Assembly (NCBI GenBank): GCA_016458225.1
Contig: JAEMGR010000006.1
Span: 171,095-235,094 of the forward strand
DNA from: Myxococcaceae bacterium JPH2
GTDB lineage: Bacteria; Myxococcota; Myxococcia; Myxococcales; Myxococcaceae
Length of the DNA: 64,000 nucleotides
Direction: 5' to 3'
Positions 53,776-62,443 of this stretch are shown here, in pieces. The notes beneath the pieces are model-generated. The model had not been told where the DNA came from and searched no databases. It saw only the letters and a list, made by a program, of their open reading frames with translations. Position numbers and translations under genes: made by a program. Within the stretch, counting starts at the first letter, position 1. The number at the start of each line of letters is the position of its first letter.

Positions 53776-54588
53776 ATGCCGTGCAGAGAATGGCGCTGGC
53801 GTGTTGCCACCACCCAGCGGGATTTGGATGACGCAGCCCGTATCCGCTGGTCGGTGTTTGGAGGAGAGCTGGGATTGCTGTCGGGCAAGGCATCCCCGTC
53901 GCGGCGCGAAGTGACGTGCTTCGACACGCTCGACACCACGTTGCATGTGAACGTCTACGCCGGCACCGAGGCCGTGGCGACCGTTCGACTGCTGCTGCCG
54001 AACGCGGAGGTGGCGGCCAACGCGGGAGGGACGACCGGCCTCGACATGGAGCAGCGCTTGGACCTCTCGAGCCTCTTCGGGCCAGAGCGGGTGTTCGCGG
54101 AGCCCTCGCGCTTCTGCGTGTTGCCGCAGTGGCGGCGCTCGGAGGCGCTCGCGTGGCTCCAGGCGGGGCTCTATGCCGAGAGTCGTCGGCGCGGGGTGAC
54201 GCACTGGATTGGGTCCGCGAACCTGGAGACGGACTCGCACGACGACGCGCGGCTGTCCTGGCGGGTGGCCGAGTCCAAGGGCTGGGTGAGTTCTCGCTGG
54301 CGGGTCGAGGTGCCCGACCCGTGGCAGGCCTCGACGCATCCGCGCAGCCCCTTCTACACGCCCGACGAGCGAGCGCAGGCGGAGCAGGGGAGGCTGGAGG
54401 GGCTGCGGCTGCCCAAGGCGCCGTTGCTCTTCGCCAAGAAGCTGGGCGCGCGCTTCATCGCGAAGCCGCTCTACGACGCCTACTTCGACTGGTTCACGCT
54501 GCCGCTCATCGTCACGCTCGATGAGGTCCCGGCGGCGACCCTGGCTCGCTTCCAGGCGCTGCACCCCCGCGTGAGCCCCGCCGTCTAG
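53776..54588 (+). CDS. N-acyltransferase resembling N-acyl amino acid / autoinducer synthases
   Basis: The ATG at 53776 behind AGGAGA gives 270 residues. The N-terminal WRVATTQRDLDDAARIRWSV, then ELGLL, recalls the acyl-donor side of LuxI and FeeM-type GNAT enzymes. VNVYAGTEAVATVRLLLPN and FAEPSRFCVLPQWRRSEALA follow, where GNATs hold CoA or acyl-ACP. It probably joins a fatty acyl group to an amine or amino acid. It is followed by a heme-oxygenase-like protein and a convergent LuxR regulator, a setting typical of signal or lipid-metabolite loci. The product is unknown. Confidence 0.68.
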   Translation: MPCREWRWRVATTQRDLDDAARIRWSVFGGELGLLSGKASPSRREVTCFDTLDTTLHVNVYAGTEAVATVRLLLPNAEVAANAGGTTGLDMEQRLDLSSLFGPERVFAEPSRFCVLPQWRRSEALAWLQAGLYAESRRRGVTHWIGSANLETDSHDDARLSWRVAESKGWVSSRWRVEVPDPWQASTHPRSPFYTPDERAQAEQGRLEGLRLPKAPLLFAKKLGARFIAKPLYDAYFDWFTLPLIVTLDEVPAATLARFQALHPRVSPAV

Positions 54589-54668
54589 GCCTGGGGCGAA
54601 TCCTTCTTTCCCTTCACTTTCAACACGCAGCAGCCAGGCGCGAGCCCGCGCCAGGACAGGAGACGTCC

Positions 54669-55382
54669 GTGCAAACGCAGACGCAGAATCAGTCGGGGAC
54701 GCAGTGGGTGGCGGTGCTGGACGAAGAGGCGCGAGGACTCGTGGCGGCCGTGGATGCGCATCCGGACGCCAGCCGCCTCTTCAATGGCACCATCGACACC
54801 GCGGGTTACATCCACTATCTCATCCAGACGTATCACTATGCCCGCTGGAGCACGCCGATCCTCGGTGATGCGGGCGTGCGGCTGAAGCGCTCGGGCCGGA
54901 ACCCGGAGCTGGCGGAGCTGCTCATCCAGAAGGCGGGCGAGGAGCGGGGCCACGAGCGGTGGTTGCTGTCCGACCTGAAGAACCTGGGGTGCTCGCGAGC
55001 GCAGGTGGAGGCGGCGACGCGGAGCCCCGCGGTGGACGCCTACACCGGATGGAACTTCTTCACGTCACGCTCGGGCGTGCCCACGGCGGTCCTGGGGACC
55101 GCGTATGTGCTGGAGTACCTCTCGCAGACGCGGGCGGGAGTGGGGGCGGCGCGCTTGCTGGAGGTCGCGGCCATTCCCAACATCCACAAGTCGGTGACGT
55201 TCCTGCGCAGCCACGGGGAGCTCGACGGAGACCACGTGGACGAGATGTCGCGCGTGCTCGGAGGGCTGACGGCTCCGGAGGACCGGGCGGCCATCCTCCT
55301 CTCGGCGCGGGTCGTCCGGAACCTCTACCCGAACATCTTCCGCGCGGAGGAGGAGCCCGTCCGCTACCGACTCGCGGGATAG
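54669..55382 (+). CDS. Heme-oxygenase-like di-iron (HDO/TenA-PqqC fold) protein
   Basis: The GTG at 54669 behind GGAGAC gives 237 residues. The helical protein matches iron-containing redox enzymes: GEERGHERWLLSDLKNLG supplies Glu92 and His95, ATAYVLEYLS-like GTAYVLEYLS supplies Glu149, and RSHGELDGDHVDEM supplies His182, Asp186 and His189. These are positioned as di-iron ligands in the HDO group (UndA-like decarboxylases, N-oxygenases). It follows the N-acyltransferase gene by 80 bp and may oxidise its acyl product or substrate. Its stop is 15 bp from the convergent LuxR stop. Confidence 0.8.
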   Translation: MQTQTQNQSGTQWVAVLDEEARGLVAAVDAHPDASRLFNGTIDTAGYIHYLIQTYHYARWSTPILGDAGVRLKRSGRNPELAELLIQKAGEERGHERWLLSDLKNLGCSRAQVEAATRSPAVDAYTGWNFFTSRSGVPTAVLGTAYVLEYLSQTRAGVGAARLLEVAAIPNIHKSVTFLRSHGELDGDHVDEMSRVLGGLTAPEDRAAILLSARVVRNLYPNIFRAEEEPVRYRLAG

Positions 55383-55397
55383 CGCAGGCCCCTTGTC

Positions 55398-56492
55398 TCA
55401 GACAGGCCGGTTGAGACGCGCGGCCTGGTAGATGAGGTCCGCGCGGCTGTCGACTCCCAGCCGGTTGCGAATCTCTCGCATGTGGGTCTCCACGGTGTAC
55501 TCCGAGATGTGCAGCTCCCCGGCGATGGCTCCAACTTGCCAGTTGCGGAGCACGTACTCCGCAATCTTGGCTTGCTGAGGTGTGAGCTTGCGCCGCATCT
55601 CCATGGGGAGCGGGATGGAGGTGGGGATCTCGTGCATCAGGAGGGCCCACTGCCGAGGGCCCTCGGCAGCGGGCAGCTCGAGGAACCGGACCAGGCGGTA
55701 GACATCGTCATGGAGGATGACCCACGTGTCCCGGCCGTGACGCAGGTCCGGAGGCATGCCAACCAGGGCCGCCAGGTGGTCCTCGAGCACGCAAGGAAGT
55801 CCCGAGGAGGCGAAGTCGGACCGGGCGAACCAGCGCTCCAGGAGGGTGGTCGCGTATTGGGAACGCGCCACCTCATGCCGGTGGGGCTCCACGATGAGGA
55901 ACGCCCTGTCTGGGTGGTTGTAGAGCCCTTCCAGGAGGCGCGCGCCGGTGGTGTAGGCCTCGAAGTCCGTGCAGTTGCGCACCGCATCCCCAAGCGTCGC
56001 GGTCAATCTGGAGAGCTTGTTGGCACACTGCGCGGAGAACGCGCGGCGCCGGGTGCGGTAGAGCGCGACCGCGCAGACGAAGCCGGGGCCAATGGGGAGC
56101 AGGACGGCCATGACGTGCTCCAGGCCCAGACCCAGCTCGCGGCTGCGTTGGTAGAGCAGGTTGTGGTCGTACTCCTTGCGAGTCAGCATCTCCGGATCGC
56201 GGAAGACCACGTTGGGCTGCGCGAAGATGGGCGGCCGGACGAAGTCGTGGTCGGACAGGCTGGCGTACTCCGCCATGAGAGGGATGGGCGGACCCGGGAC
56301 GAGCCACTGGAAGCTCAGCTCCGGTGAGACCCGCATGAGGCACATGGCGAAGGCGTCGGCCGGGATGAGCTCCAGCAGGGGCTCTCGCGCGGCTTCGAGC
56401 GAGTCCGTGAGGGACAGCGAGCTGTGGAGGGTCGTGATGACCCGCTCCCGGAGCACTTGCTCCTGGGCAGAATGCGTCATGGAACGGAGCAT
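55398..56492 (-). CDS. LuxR-type transcriptional regulator (paralogue B)
   Basis: The ATG at 56492 with AGGAG at ideal spacing gives 364 residues; ATGs at 56498 and 56480 are alternatives. The C-terminal GerE helix-turn-helix is LTPQQAKIAEYVLRNWQVGA followed by LHISEYTVETHMREIRNRLG. The N-terminal region aligns with the 41546 regulator and has an extra 50 residues near 90-150. It converges on the acyltransferase/di-iron genes and has a Cys-rich secreted peptide gene upstream on the same strand. A link to those genes is likely but unproven. Confidence 0.87.
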   Translation of the reverse strand: MLRSMTHSAQEQVLRERVITTLHSSLSLTDSLEAAREPLLELIPADAFAMCLMRVSPELSFQWLVPGPPIPLMAEYASLSDHDFVRPPIFAQPNVVFRDPEMLTRKEYDHNLLYQRSRELGLGLEHVMAVLLPIGPGFVCAVALYRTRRRAFSAQCANKLSRLTATLGDAVRNCTDFEAYTTGARLLEGLYNHPDRAFLIVEPHRHEVARSQYATTLLERWFARSDFASSGLPCVLEDHLAALVGMPPDLRHGRDTWVILHDDVYRLVRFLELPAAEGPRQWALLMHEIPTSIPLPMEMRRKLTPQQAKIAEYVLRNWQVGAIAGELHISEYTVETHMREIRNRLGVDSRADLIYQAARLNRPV

Positions 56493-56674
56493 CCTCATCT
56501 CCTGGTCAGGCAACCCCGACGGTTCGCATGTGGGACCCTCTCCATAGGTCCGGGCTGCAGATTTCGCCCTCCCTTTCTGGGGGTATTGCGCGAACTGAAC
56601 AGATAGGGCATGCGCCATGACGCCAGCGCCCTGGAGAACGCGACCCAGGGCCCTGATGTCTGGGTATCGGGTGT

Positions 56675-56944
56675 CTAGTTACAGGGCGCGCCGCAGACGC
56701 CGGCGCCGCGAGCCTGACAGGCCGCCGTGTTGATGCAGAACTGCCCATCTCCCGTGCAGCAGCCCAGCAGCCGGGCCGGCTCGAGACCGCTCTCATCCGA
56801 GGCCTCGCTGCCAGGCGCGGTTGAAACGAGTGCCGCATCATTCATCGAGACTTCGCTCGCGGCGCTCTGCGAGGACGAAAGGACAGCCATTCCCACCACG
56901 AAGGCGAAACTCACCGCGACTCCACAAACGAGCTTGCGCAGCAT
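56675..56944 (-). CDS. Small secreted six-cysteine peptide
   Basis: The ATG at 56944 behind AAGGAG gives 89 residues. It has a clear signal peptide (MLRKLVCGVAVSFAFVVGMA). A Ser/Ala/Glu-rich propeptide-like middle part follows, and the last 30 residues carry six cysteines (GCCTGDGQFCINTAACQARG, then VCGAPC). That suggests a small disulfide-bonded domain. No known family is recognised. It lies 182 bp upstream of the LuxR gene on the same strand. Alternatives are a structural spore-coat-like peptide or an antimicrobial peptide. Confidence 0.72.
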   Translation of the reverse strand: MLRKLVCGVAVSFAFVVGMAVLSSSQSAASEVSMNDAALVSTAPGSEASDESGLEPARLLGCCTGDGQFCINTAACQARGAGVCGAPCN

Positions 56945-57251
56945 CTGGGACTCCTTGGCTTGAGAGGCGTTGCGAATGTTACTCGCGGTGTGTCTGGTGT
57001 CCAGGGTGCCCGGAGGGGTGGCGCCCGGTTGGATTTTGATGGGCCGAATGGATGCTCTTCTCGGAGGCGTGGCCTGTCCGGGAATGGGACGCATGGCCTC
57101 GGCCTGTCGAGCTGTTGGCAGGGCGGGACTCCCTTGGGGACGGCTGTGTGCGTCGAAGTGGCTGGAGAGATTGTAGTGATTTTATTTTTGAAGTCGCTAC
57201 AAATTTAGCCGCCGCCCAGGATGGTGGCTGAGACACCGACAGGAGCGCAGC
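56945..57251. other. Divergent intergenic region with an AT-rich patch
   Basis: About 300 bp between the small Cys-rich peptide gene and the monooxygenase gene. The right end (57170-57210) is strikingly AT-rich for this genome and contains the inverted repeat at 57171-57202. No gene is seen. Confidence 0.5.
57171..57202. promoter_or_regulatory. Operator-like inverted repeat upstream of the monooxygenase
   Basis: TTGTAGTGA at 57171-57179 pairs with TCGCTACAA at 57194-57202 (one G-U) around a 14-nt AT-rich centre, 49 bp before the ATG. The size and symmetry fit a TetR-family site, and a TetR gene follows the monooxygenase. Confidence 0.55.
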
Positions 57252-58436
57252 ATGAGCCACCCGACCGTATTGATCTCCGGAGCAGGCATCGCAGGGCCCA
57301 CGCTGGCGTACTGGCTGGCACGGCGCGGCTTCCGTCCTACCGTGGTAGAGCGCGGCGCCGCGCTGCGCTCCAGTGGCAGCCCCGTGGACGTCCGAGGGCC
57401 CGCGGTGGCGGTGGCCGAGCAGATGGGCCTCATGCCCCGCCTGCGCGACGCGGCCACGCAGGTCTCGGCCTTGAGCTTCATCGATGGCTCGGGGCACGAG
57501 GTGGGCCGGGTCAACCTGCGGGCCCTCCAGCGCGCGAGCGGGAGCCGCGAGGTGGAGCTGCCTCGCGGCGATCTCGCCACCATCCTGTATCAGGCGAGCC
57601 AGGACTCGGCGGAGTTCCTCTTCGGCGACTCCATCACCGGGCTGAGCCAGGACGCGCACGGCGTGGACGTCACCCTCGGACAGGCCGGGGCGCGTCGGTT
57701 CGACCTGGTGATTGGCGCGGACGGCTTGCACTCGGCGGTGCGTCGTCTGGCCTTCGGTCCCGAGTCGGACTTCGTGCGGCACATGGGCATCTTCATCGCG
57801 ACCCTGCCGCTGGAACGACCGCTCGACGATGCGCGAGAGGTCATCCTGTACAACACGCCGGGCCGGGCCATCTCCCTCCATCCGTCGCGAGGCAAGGCGC
57901 TGGCGGCGTTCATGTTCCGAGCCCCGCTCGAAGAGGGCTTTGACCACCGCGACACCCCCCAGCACAAGCGGTTGCTGACGGACGCGTTCTCGGACGACAC
58001 GTGGCGAGTCCCCGAGCTGCGGCGGTCCATCCAAGCCACCTCCGAGCTCTACTTCGATTCCGTCAGCCAGGTGCGCTTGTCCCAGTGGGCCAACGGCCGC
58101 ATCGCGCTGCTGGGAGACGCCGCGTCTTGCATCTCGCTGTTTGGCGACGGTTCCTCGCTGGCCATGGCTGGAGCCTTCACGCTGGCGAAGGCGCTGGCCG
58201 CGCATCCGAGCGACCACCGCCTGGCCTTCCGTCAGTACGAGGCCGACCACCGGACCTGGGTGGCGCCCAAGCAGCGCAACAGCACGCTGGCGGCCTCGCT
58301 GCTCGTCCCGGCCACGGGGTATGGAATCCGCGCGCGGAACCTGGCCACGCGCCTGTGGCCCGTGGCCGCCGCCGCCGGATGCCTGAGCCGCAACCTGACC
58401 GACGTTCGCGCTCGTGTGCAGGAGTGCGCAGGGTAG
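57252..58436 (+). CDS. FAD-dependent monooxygenase (TetX/PHBH-like)
   Basis: The 394-residue flavoprotein has the FAD motif GAGIAGPTLAYWLARRGF, the DG motif VIGADGLHSAVRR and the GD motif GRIALLGDAASC. This three-motif layout is that of group A aromatic hydroxylases. PVDVRGPAVAVAEQMGL near the N-terminus is shared with TetX-like tailoring and resistance enzymes. It would hydroxylate an aromatic or polyketide substrate with NAD(P)H and oxygen. The TetR gene 54 bp downstream and the operator-like repeat upstream suggest an inducible detoxification unit. Confidence 0.88.
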   Translation: MSHPTVLISGAGIAGPTLAYWLARRGFRPTVVERGAALRSSGSPVDVRGPAVAVAEQMGLMPRLRDAATQVSALSFIDGSGHEVGRVNLRALQRASGSREVELPRGDLATILYQASQDSAEFLFGDSITGLSQDAHGVDVTLGQAGARRFDLVIGADGLHSAVRRLAFGPESDFVRHMGIFIATLPLERPLDDAREVILYNTPGRAISLHPSRGKALAAFMFRAPLEEGFDHRDTPQHKRLLTDAFSDDTWRVPELRRSIQATSELYFDSVSQVRLSQWANGRIALLGDAASCISLFGDGSSLAMAGAFTLAKALAAHPSDHRLAFRQYEADHRTWVAPKQRNSTLAASLLVPATGYGIRARNLATRLWPVAAAAGCLSRNLTDVRARVQECAG

Positions 58437-58490
58437 AGTCCAGCCCATGCGGAGACACTCCTGAGCCCTCCCACGCCGACGACGCCTCCC

Positions 58491-59102
58491 GTGGAAGGTC
58501 TGCGCGAGCGGAAGAAGCGGGCCACGCGCGCGGCCATTCAACGCGCGGCCCTCCAGCTCTTCACGCAGCAGGGGTACGACCAGACGACGACCGAGGAGAT
58601 CGCCCGCGCGGCGGACGTCTCGCTCGGCACGCTCTTCAATTACTTCCCGAACAAGGAAGCCCTCGTCGGGGACGAGTACGATCCGCTCTTCATCCGCCTG
58701 CTGGAGTCGAGACCCCCGGACGAGCCCCCCTTCACGGCCATTCGTCAGGCCATCGAGGCGATGCTCCGCTCCATCCTGGCGGAGGAGGACCGCGGCTTCA
58801 TGATGGCCCGAGCGAAGCTGACGCTCGAAGTCCCCGCCTTGCGCGCCGCGGCCCTGCTGGACCGCGAGCGCAGCGCCCGGCTGCTCCAGGAGTTGCTCGC
58901 CAAGCGGTCCAAGCGCAAGGCCCTCGACTTCGAGCTGAAGGTGACCAGCGCCATCCTCGTCACCGCCGTCTTCGCCGCGATGGAAGCCTGGACCGAGTCA
59001 GGCGGCAAGGCGGACCTCATGAAGCTGGTGGGCCGCGCGCTGGAGGTCGCGGAGCAGGGCGCTCGCTTCGAGTCGAGCACGCCCAGCAGGCCCAAGCGCT
59101 AG
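58491..59102 (+). CDS. TetR-family transcriptional regulator
   Basis: The 203-residue protein has a standard N-terminal HTH: RKKRATRAAIQRAALQLFTQ, TTTEEIARAADVS and GTLFNYFPNKEALVGDEYD. The C-terminal ligand domain is of the mycofactocin-regulator-like size. The GTG at 58491 has no visible ribosome binding site. An in-frame CTG at 58461 sits behind GGAGAC, so translation may begin upstream. It is probably co-transcribed with the monooxygenase and represses it. Confidence 0.85.
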   Translation: MEGLRERKKRATRAAIQRAALQLFTQQGYDQTTTEEIARAADVSLGTLFNYFPNKEALVGDEYDPLFIRLLESRPPDEPPFTAIRQAIEAMLRSILAEEDRGFMMARAKLTLEVPALRAAALLDRERSARLLQELLAKRSKRKALDFELKVTSAILVTAVFAAMEAWTESGGKADLMKLVGRALEVAEQGARFESSTPSRPKR

Positions 59103-59106
59103 CGAT

Positions 59107-59144
59107 GGCAGGGCCGCGCCCCGGAGCCTCAGGGCCTCCCTGCC
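59107..59144 (+). terminator. Possible hairpin after the TetR gene
   Basis: GGCAGGG at 59107-59113 pairs with CCCTGCC at 59138-59144 over a long loop that holds a second GC-rich stem. It begins 5 bp after the stop codon. There is no strong T-tract. Confidence 0.35.
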
Positions 59145-59234
59145 TCCGCGTTTCGCCCCGACGCAGGTGCGTTCGCACTCGACGCGTTTTCACGTGCCTC
59201 ATGCCACCGCGCGCTCGTCAGCCCGAGGCGCGCC

Positions 59235-62200
59235 ATGGCGGTACGACCGTTGCAAATGCGACGGCTCATGACCACCCCAGCCACACAGCTCGCGCCTGAG
59301 TCCCTGACGGAGTCAAACCCAGACGCCGCCGACCCTCAGCTCCAGTATGCCTGCCACCATCACGTGATGTGGTCGGAGGAGAGCGTTCTCGATGAGCGGA
59401 GCGCCACCCACTTGTGGCTCCTCCATCGCGCTCTGGAGCTGTTGGAGAACCTCGGGCCCTCGGGAGCCGACCCGCGAGTGGTGGCGGATGCCCTGCACAT
59501 CGCCAGGTTCTTGAAGTTCAGCGTGACTCCGGATCTCAACTCCAAGCGTCCCTGGACAGACAACACCATCTTCCACGATGCGATGGTGAAGGGCCTGTAT
59601 GACTGCGACTGGTCCAACCCGTGGATCAGCACCTGCACGTGGCAGAGCCACTTCTACAATCCCGTCACGAAGAAGAGCGTCGACACGGGCCTCAATGGCA
59701 ACAACCCGACCGGGAAGGTCGCGCCCATCTACGCCGTCAATGCCATTCATCTCGGTCAGTACGAGCGACTCGCCGTCGCGAATCCAGACATCCGAGACCT
59801 GATCCAGTTCTTCTACTACCTCGGCATCGCGCTCCACTATTTCGAGGACCTGACGCAGCCGATGCACGCCCACAACTTCCCCAACTTCATCGCGGGGGCC
59901 AAGGACGTGTTCCACAAGGACTTCGAGGCAGCGGCCCAGGACTACGTCAACACGAAGCCGGAGGCGCTCAAGGTGGGCTCCGGGTCACTGACGCAGGACA
60001 ACTGCTTCGCGTTCGGTGGCGACCCTTCGACGCAGACGCCGGAGGCGGGCGTCGCCGCGTGGATCATCGCCGCCGCCGCTCGGATTGGTCACCCCAACTA
60101 CAACCTGGCGCTGACGGACGCCGACCAGAATGATTGGGCCCTGTCGCGCGTGCTCTCCTTCGAGTCGAAGGAGGATCCGCTCCCCCCGAACATCCAGCCC
60201 GGCTACACGCTTGACAGCTTCTACAACGATTCAAAGCTCCCCATCCCACCCCCGGGGCATCCCAGTCCCGTGGGCTACGCGACCTGGCAGGCGGCCTGTG
60301 TGCCTGTCTTCAACCGGGTCCTCGTCTCGGCCATCCAGGGCTGCGCGGGGTTCCTCCTGGCGATGTTCCGGGACTGGTTCCCGATGCTGATGTGGAAGGA
60401 TGCCGAGCGGACGGTCCCGCGCTCCTTCGACGACTTCCCGGGCAAGGCCATCTACCCCCAGGATGTCGTCGCCATCGGCTGTCAGACCGTGGCGAGGTAT
60501 CAAGCCGGCACCTTCCACGCGCACAACATCTACACGGGCAAGCCGGACCTGTTCGCGAGCATCGTGCCCGGCTCCGAGGGCTACTACACGGCAGTGCTGG
60601 GGCGCTACGCCATCGCCATCGCGTCGAACCCCGACTACCCACCCACCCAAGACGCGCTCCCGCCGGTCTACACCTTGGGACGGCAGTTGCCGGGGAACAT
60701 CCCGGATGTGACGGTGATCGGGCGCGACGGTGTTCCGCTCAAGAACCAGCGCATGCCGCAGGGCTCATCCATCAAGACCGAGGGGTTCCCGCCCATTTCC
60801 GAGCCGGTGACCCAGACGCATGCCATCATCCCGCTGGCGAGAACGCTCGGCATCAGCTCGAGCCGCTCGCTGAACGCCACCCTGGCGTTGGCGGAGCCGA
60901 CCTTGAATCACCGCTGCGTCGCGCTCACGGCGCAGGGGAACGGGTTCCAATTCCAGTCGGCGGGGGTCTACTACGTCACGGTCCAGGTCATGACGCCTCC
61001 CGTGGCAGAGTCCGAGGACCCCTACACGGCGCAGGTCGCGCTCAAGAACGCCTCGACGGGCAACATCGAGATTCACGAGAGCGTGGCCACCGGGAAGGGC
61101 CGAGGCGGCATCATCCAGGTGAGCGGCATCATCTCGGTGGCGGACGCGAGAGAGACGTACATCGTTCGCTTTGCTCAGGACTCGGGCAGCTCGTATGACC
61201 TCGCGACCGACGCGCGCTGTTTCGTGCATGTCGTCCAGCTCCAGGCGGCGCCCGTCTCGGACCTCGCGTTGTCGCCGCTGAGCGCCCGCCACTACCAGTC
61301 CTTCATTCCGGCTCAACGCCTGTGGGCCTCGCATCAAGGGAAGGATGGCGGCTTCGTCATTCGCCTGGCGGACTCGTCCGCGAACCGGGCCGTGGAGATC
61401 AGCGGCTCGATGGGCCAGCTCCAGTTCCTCAGCGCCGGGCGGTACTTCATCCATGCATCGCTCGGGACCTCGTATCACCGGTCAACGGGAAGCAATCAGG
61501 CCGCGGCGATGCTGCAACTCGTCCGGGCCTATTGGGATCATCACAAGGTGGCCAATGCTCCGGTGCTGATGCAGCGGGTCGCGGCCGCGAACAACAGCAT
61601 CACCGGCTACATCCACTTCTCGGGCTTCATCGAGGTGAACACCGATGACGTCTACTTCCTCCGCTTGGGGCTCTATCCGCTCGGAAGCGCCGAGTCCTTC
61701 GGCGTGGGTGGGGATACGTCGGATCGCCTCGACATCTTCAAGCTCGACGATCCGGATCCGTTGCAGGTGGCGCGTTACGACCTGACGACGATGAATGGCA
61801 CCACCTACCTGCCATACACGAACAACATCCCAAGCGACCGGCTGCAGCGGTTGAACATGCCCCTGGAGAAGAACCGCTGCTTCACTCCGGTGGAGACGAA
61901 GTGGGGGCAGTCCCTTCAGTTCAATCTCCCTGGGAAGTACTGGGTGGTGGTCTCGCTGGGAATCCCGGTGACGAGCGGCCCGTTGTTCATGGCCAATCTG
62001 GAGTTGGACCAGGAGAACACGCCGCCCTCGCCCAATACGCCGCTGTTGGCGACGAGCATCTGCCCCACGGGGAACCTGGGCGAGCGGCAGGCGGGCTACA
62101 TCCAGATGGAGGGCATGGTGGTCGTCACGGACGTCAGCAAGACCTACGCCTTGTTCCTCGTCCAGACGAGCGGCGAGACCGTCTCGGTGGGCGGAACCTC

Positions 62201-62243
62201 GTTCGACTTCATCCAGGCCTTCGCCATTGATGGAGACGTCTGA
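59235..62243 (+). CDS. Zinc-dependent phospholipase C-like protein with beta-sandwich C-terminal repeats
   Basis: The 1,002-residue protein starts at 59235 behind GAGG. Residues 40-240 show the zinc-PLC pattern: HHHVMW at 41-46, HYFEDLTQPMHAHN at 201-214 (His201, Asp205, His211) and FHKDFE at 226-231. Clostridial alpha-toxin and P1 nuclease share this fold, and substrates are phospholipids or nucleic acids. The second half contains three similar beta-rich segments (each with a Leu/Phe-Gln-F/L-x-S-A/PGxYxV core), perhaps binding modules. No signal peptide is evident, which is odd for such an enzyme. It is preceded by the TetR gene and followed by a terminator-like hairpin. A predation or lysis role is inferred. 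Confidence 0.75.
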   Translation: MAVRPLQMRRLMTTPATQLAPESLTESNPDAADPQLQYACHHHVMWSEESVLDERSATHLWLLHRALELLENLGPSGADPRVVADALHIARFLKFSVTPDLNSKRPWTDNTIFHDAMVKGLYDCDWSNPWISTCTWQSHFYNPVTKKSVDTGLNGNNPTGKVAPIYAVNAIHLGQYERLAVANPDIRDLIQFFYYLGIALHYFEDLTQPMHAHNFPNFIAGAKDVFHKDFEAAAQDYVNTKPEALKVGSGSLTQDNCFAFGGDPSTQTPEAGVAAWIIAAAARIGHPNYNLALTDADQNDWALSRVLSFESKEDPLPPNIQPGYTLDSFYNDSKLPIPPPGHPSPVGYATWQAACVPVFNRVLVSAIQGCAGFLLAMFRDWFPMLMWKDAERTVPRSFDDFPGKAIYPQDVVAIGCQTVARYQAGTFHAHNIYTGKPDLFASIVPGSEGYYTAVLGRYAIAIASNPDYPPTQDALPPVYTLGRQLPGNIPDVTVIGRDGVPLKNQRMPQGSSIKTEGFPPISEPVTQTHAIIPLARTLGISSSRSLNATLALAEPTLNHRCVALTAQGNGFQFQSAGVYYVTVQVMTPPVAESEDPYTAQVALKNASTGNIEIHESVATGKGRGGIIQVSGIISVADARETYIVRFAQDSGSSYDLATDARCFVHVVQLQAAPVSDLALSPLSARHYQSFIPAQRLWASHQGKDGGFVIRLADSSANRAVEISGSMGQLQFLSAGRYFIHASLGTSYHRSTGSNQAAAMLQLVRAYWDHHKVANAPVLMQRVAAANNSITGYIHFSGFIEVNTDDVYFLRLGLYPLGSAESFGVGGDTSDRLDIFKLDDPDPLQVARYDLTTMNGTTYLPYTNNIPSDRLQRLNMPLEKNRCFTPVETKWGQSLQFNLPGKYWVVVSLGIPVTSGPLFMANLELDQENTPPSPNTPLLATSICPTGNLGERQAGYIQMEGMVVVTDVSKTYALFLVQTSGETVSVGGTSFDFIQAFAIDGDV

Positions 62244-62310
62244 CGGGGGCCCGCCAGCGATTGAGCGGGTTGGGCATTTTCGGCTGGCACGGTTCGCCAT
62301 TCCCACGAGC

Positions 62311-62331
62311 CCCCGCAGCGGTGCTGCGGGG
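62311..62331 (+). terminator. Hairpin after the phospholipase-like gene
   Basis: CCCCGCAGC and GCTGCGGGG form a perfect 9-bp stem with a 3-nt loop, 67 bp after the stop. No T-tract follows. Confidence 0.45.
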
Positions 62332-62443
62332 TAGGTGTCCACCCAGAGCACAGTCGATGTCCTGAGCCTCTTCGCGCCGCTTGCGATTGAGTGCGGACTG
62401 TGGGCAACACCCTTCCGCCAACTAGAGCGGAAGGGAATCTCGA

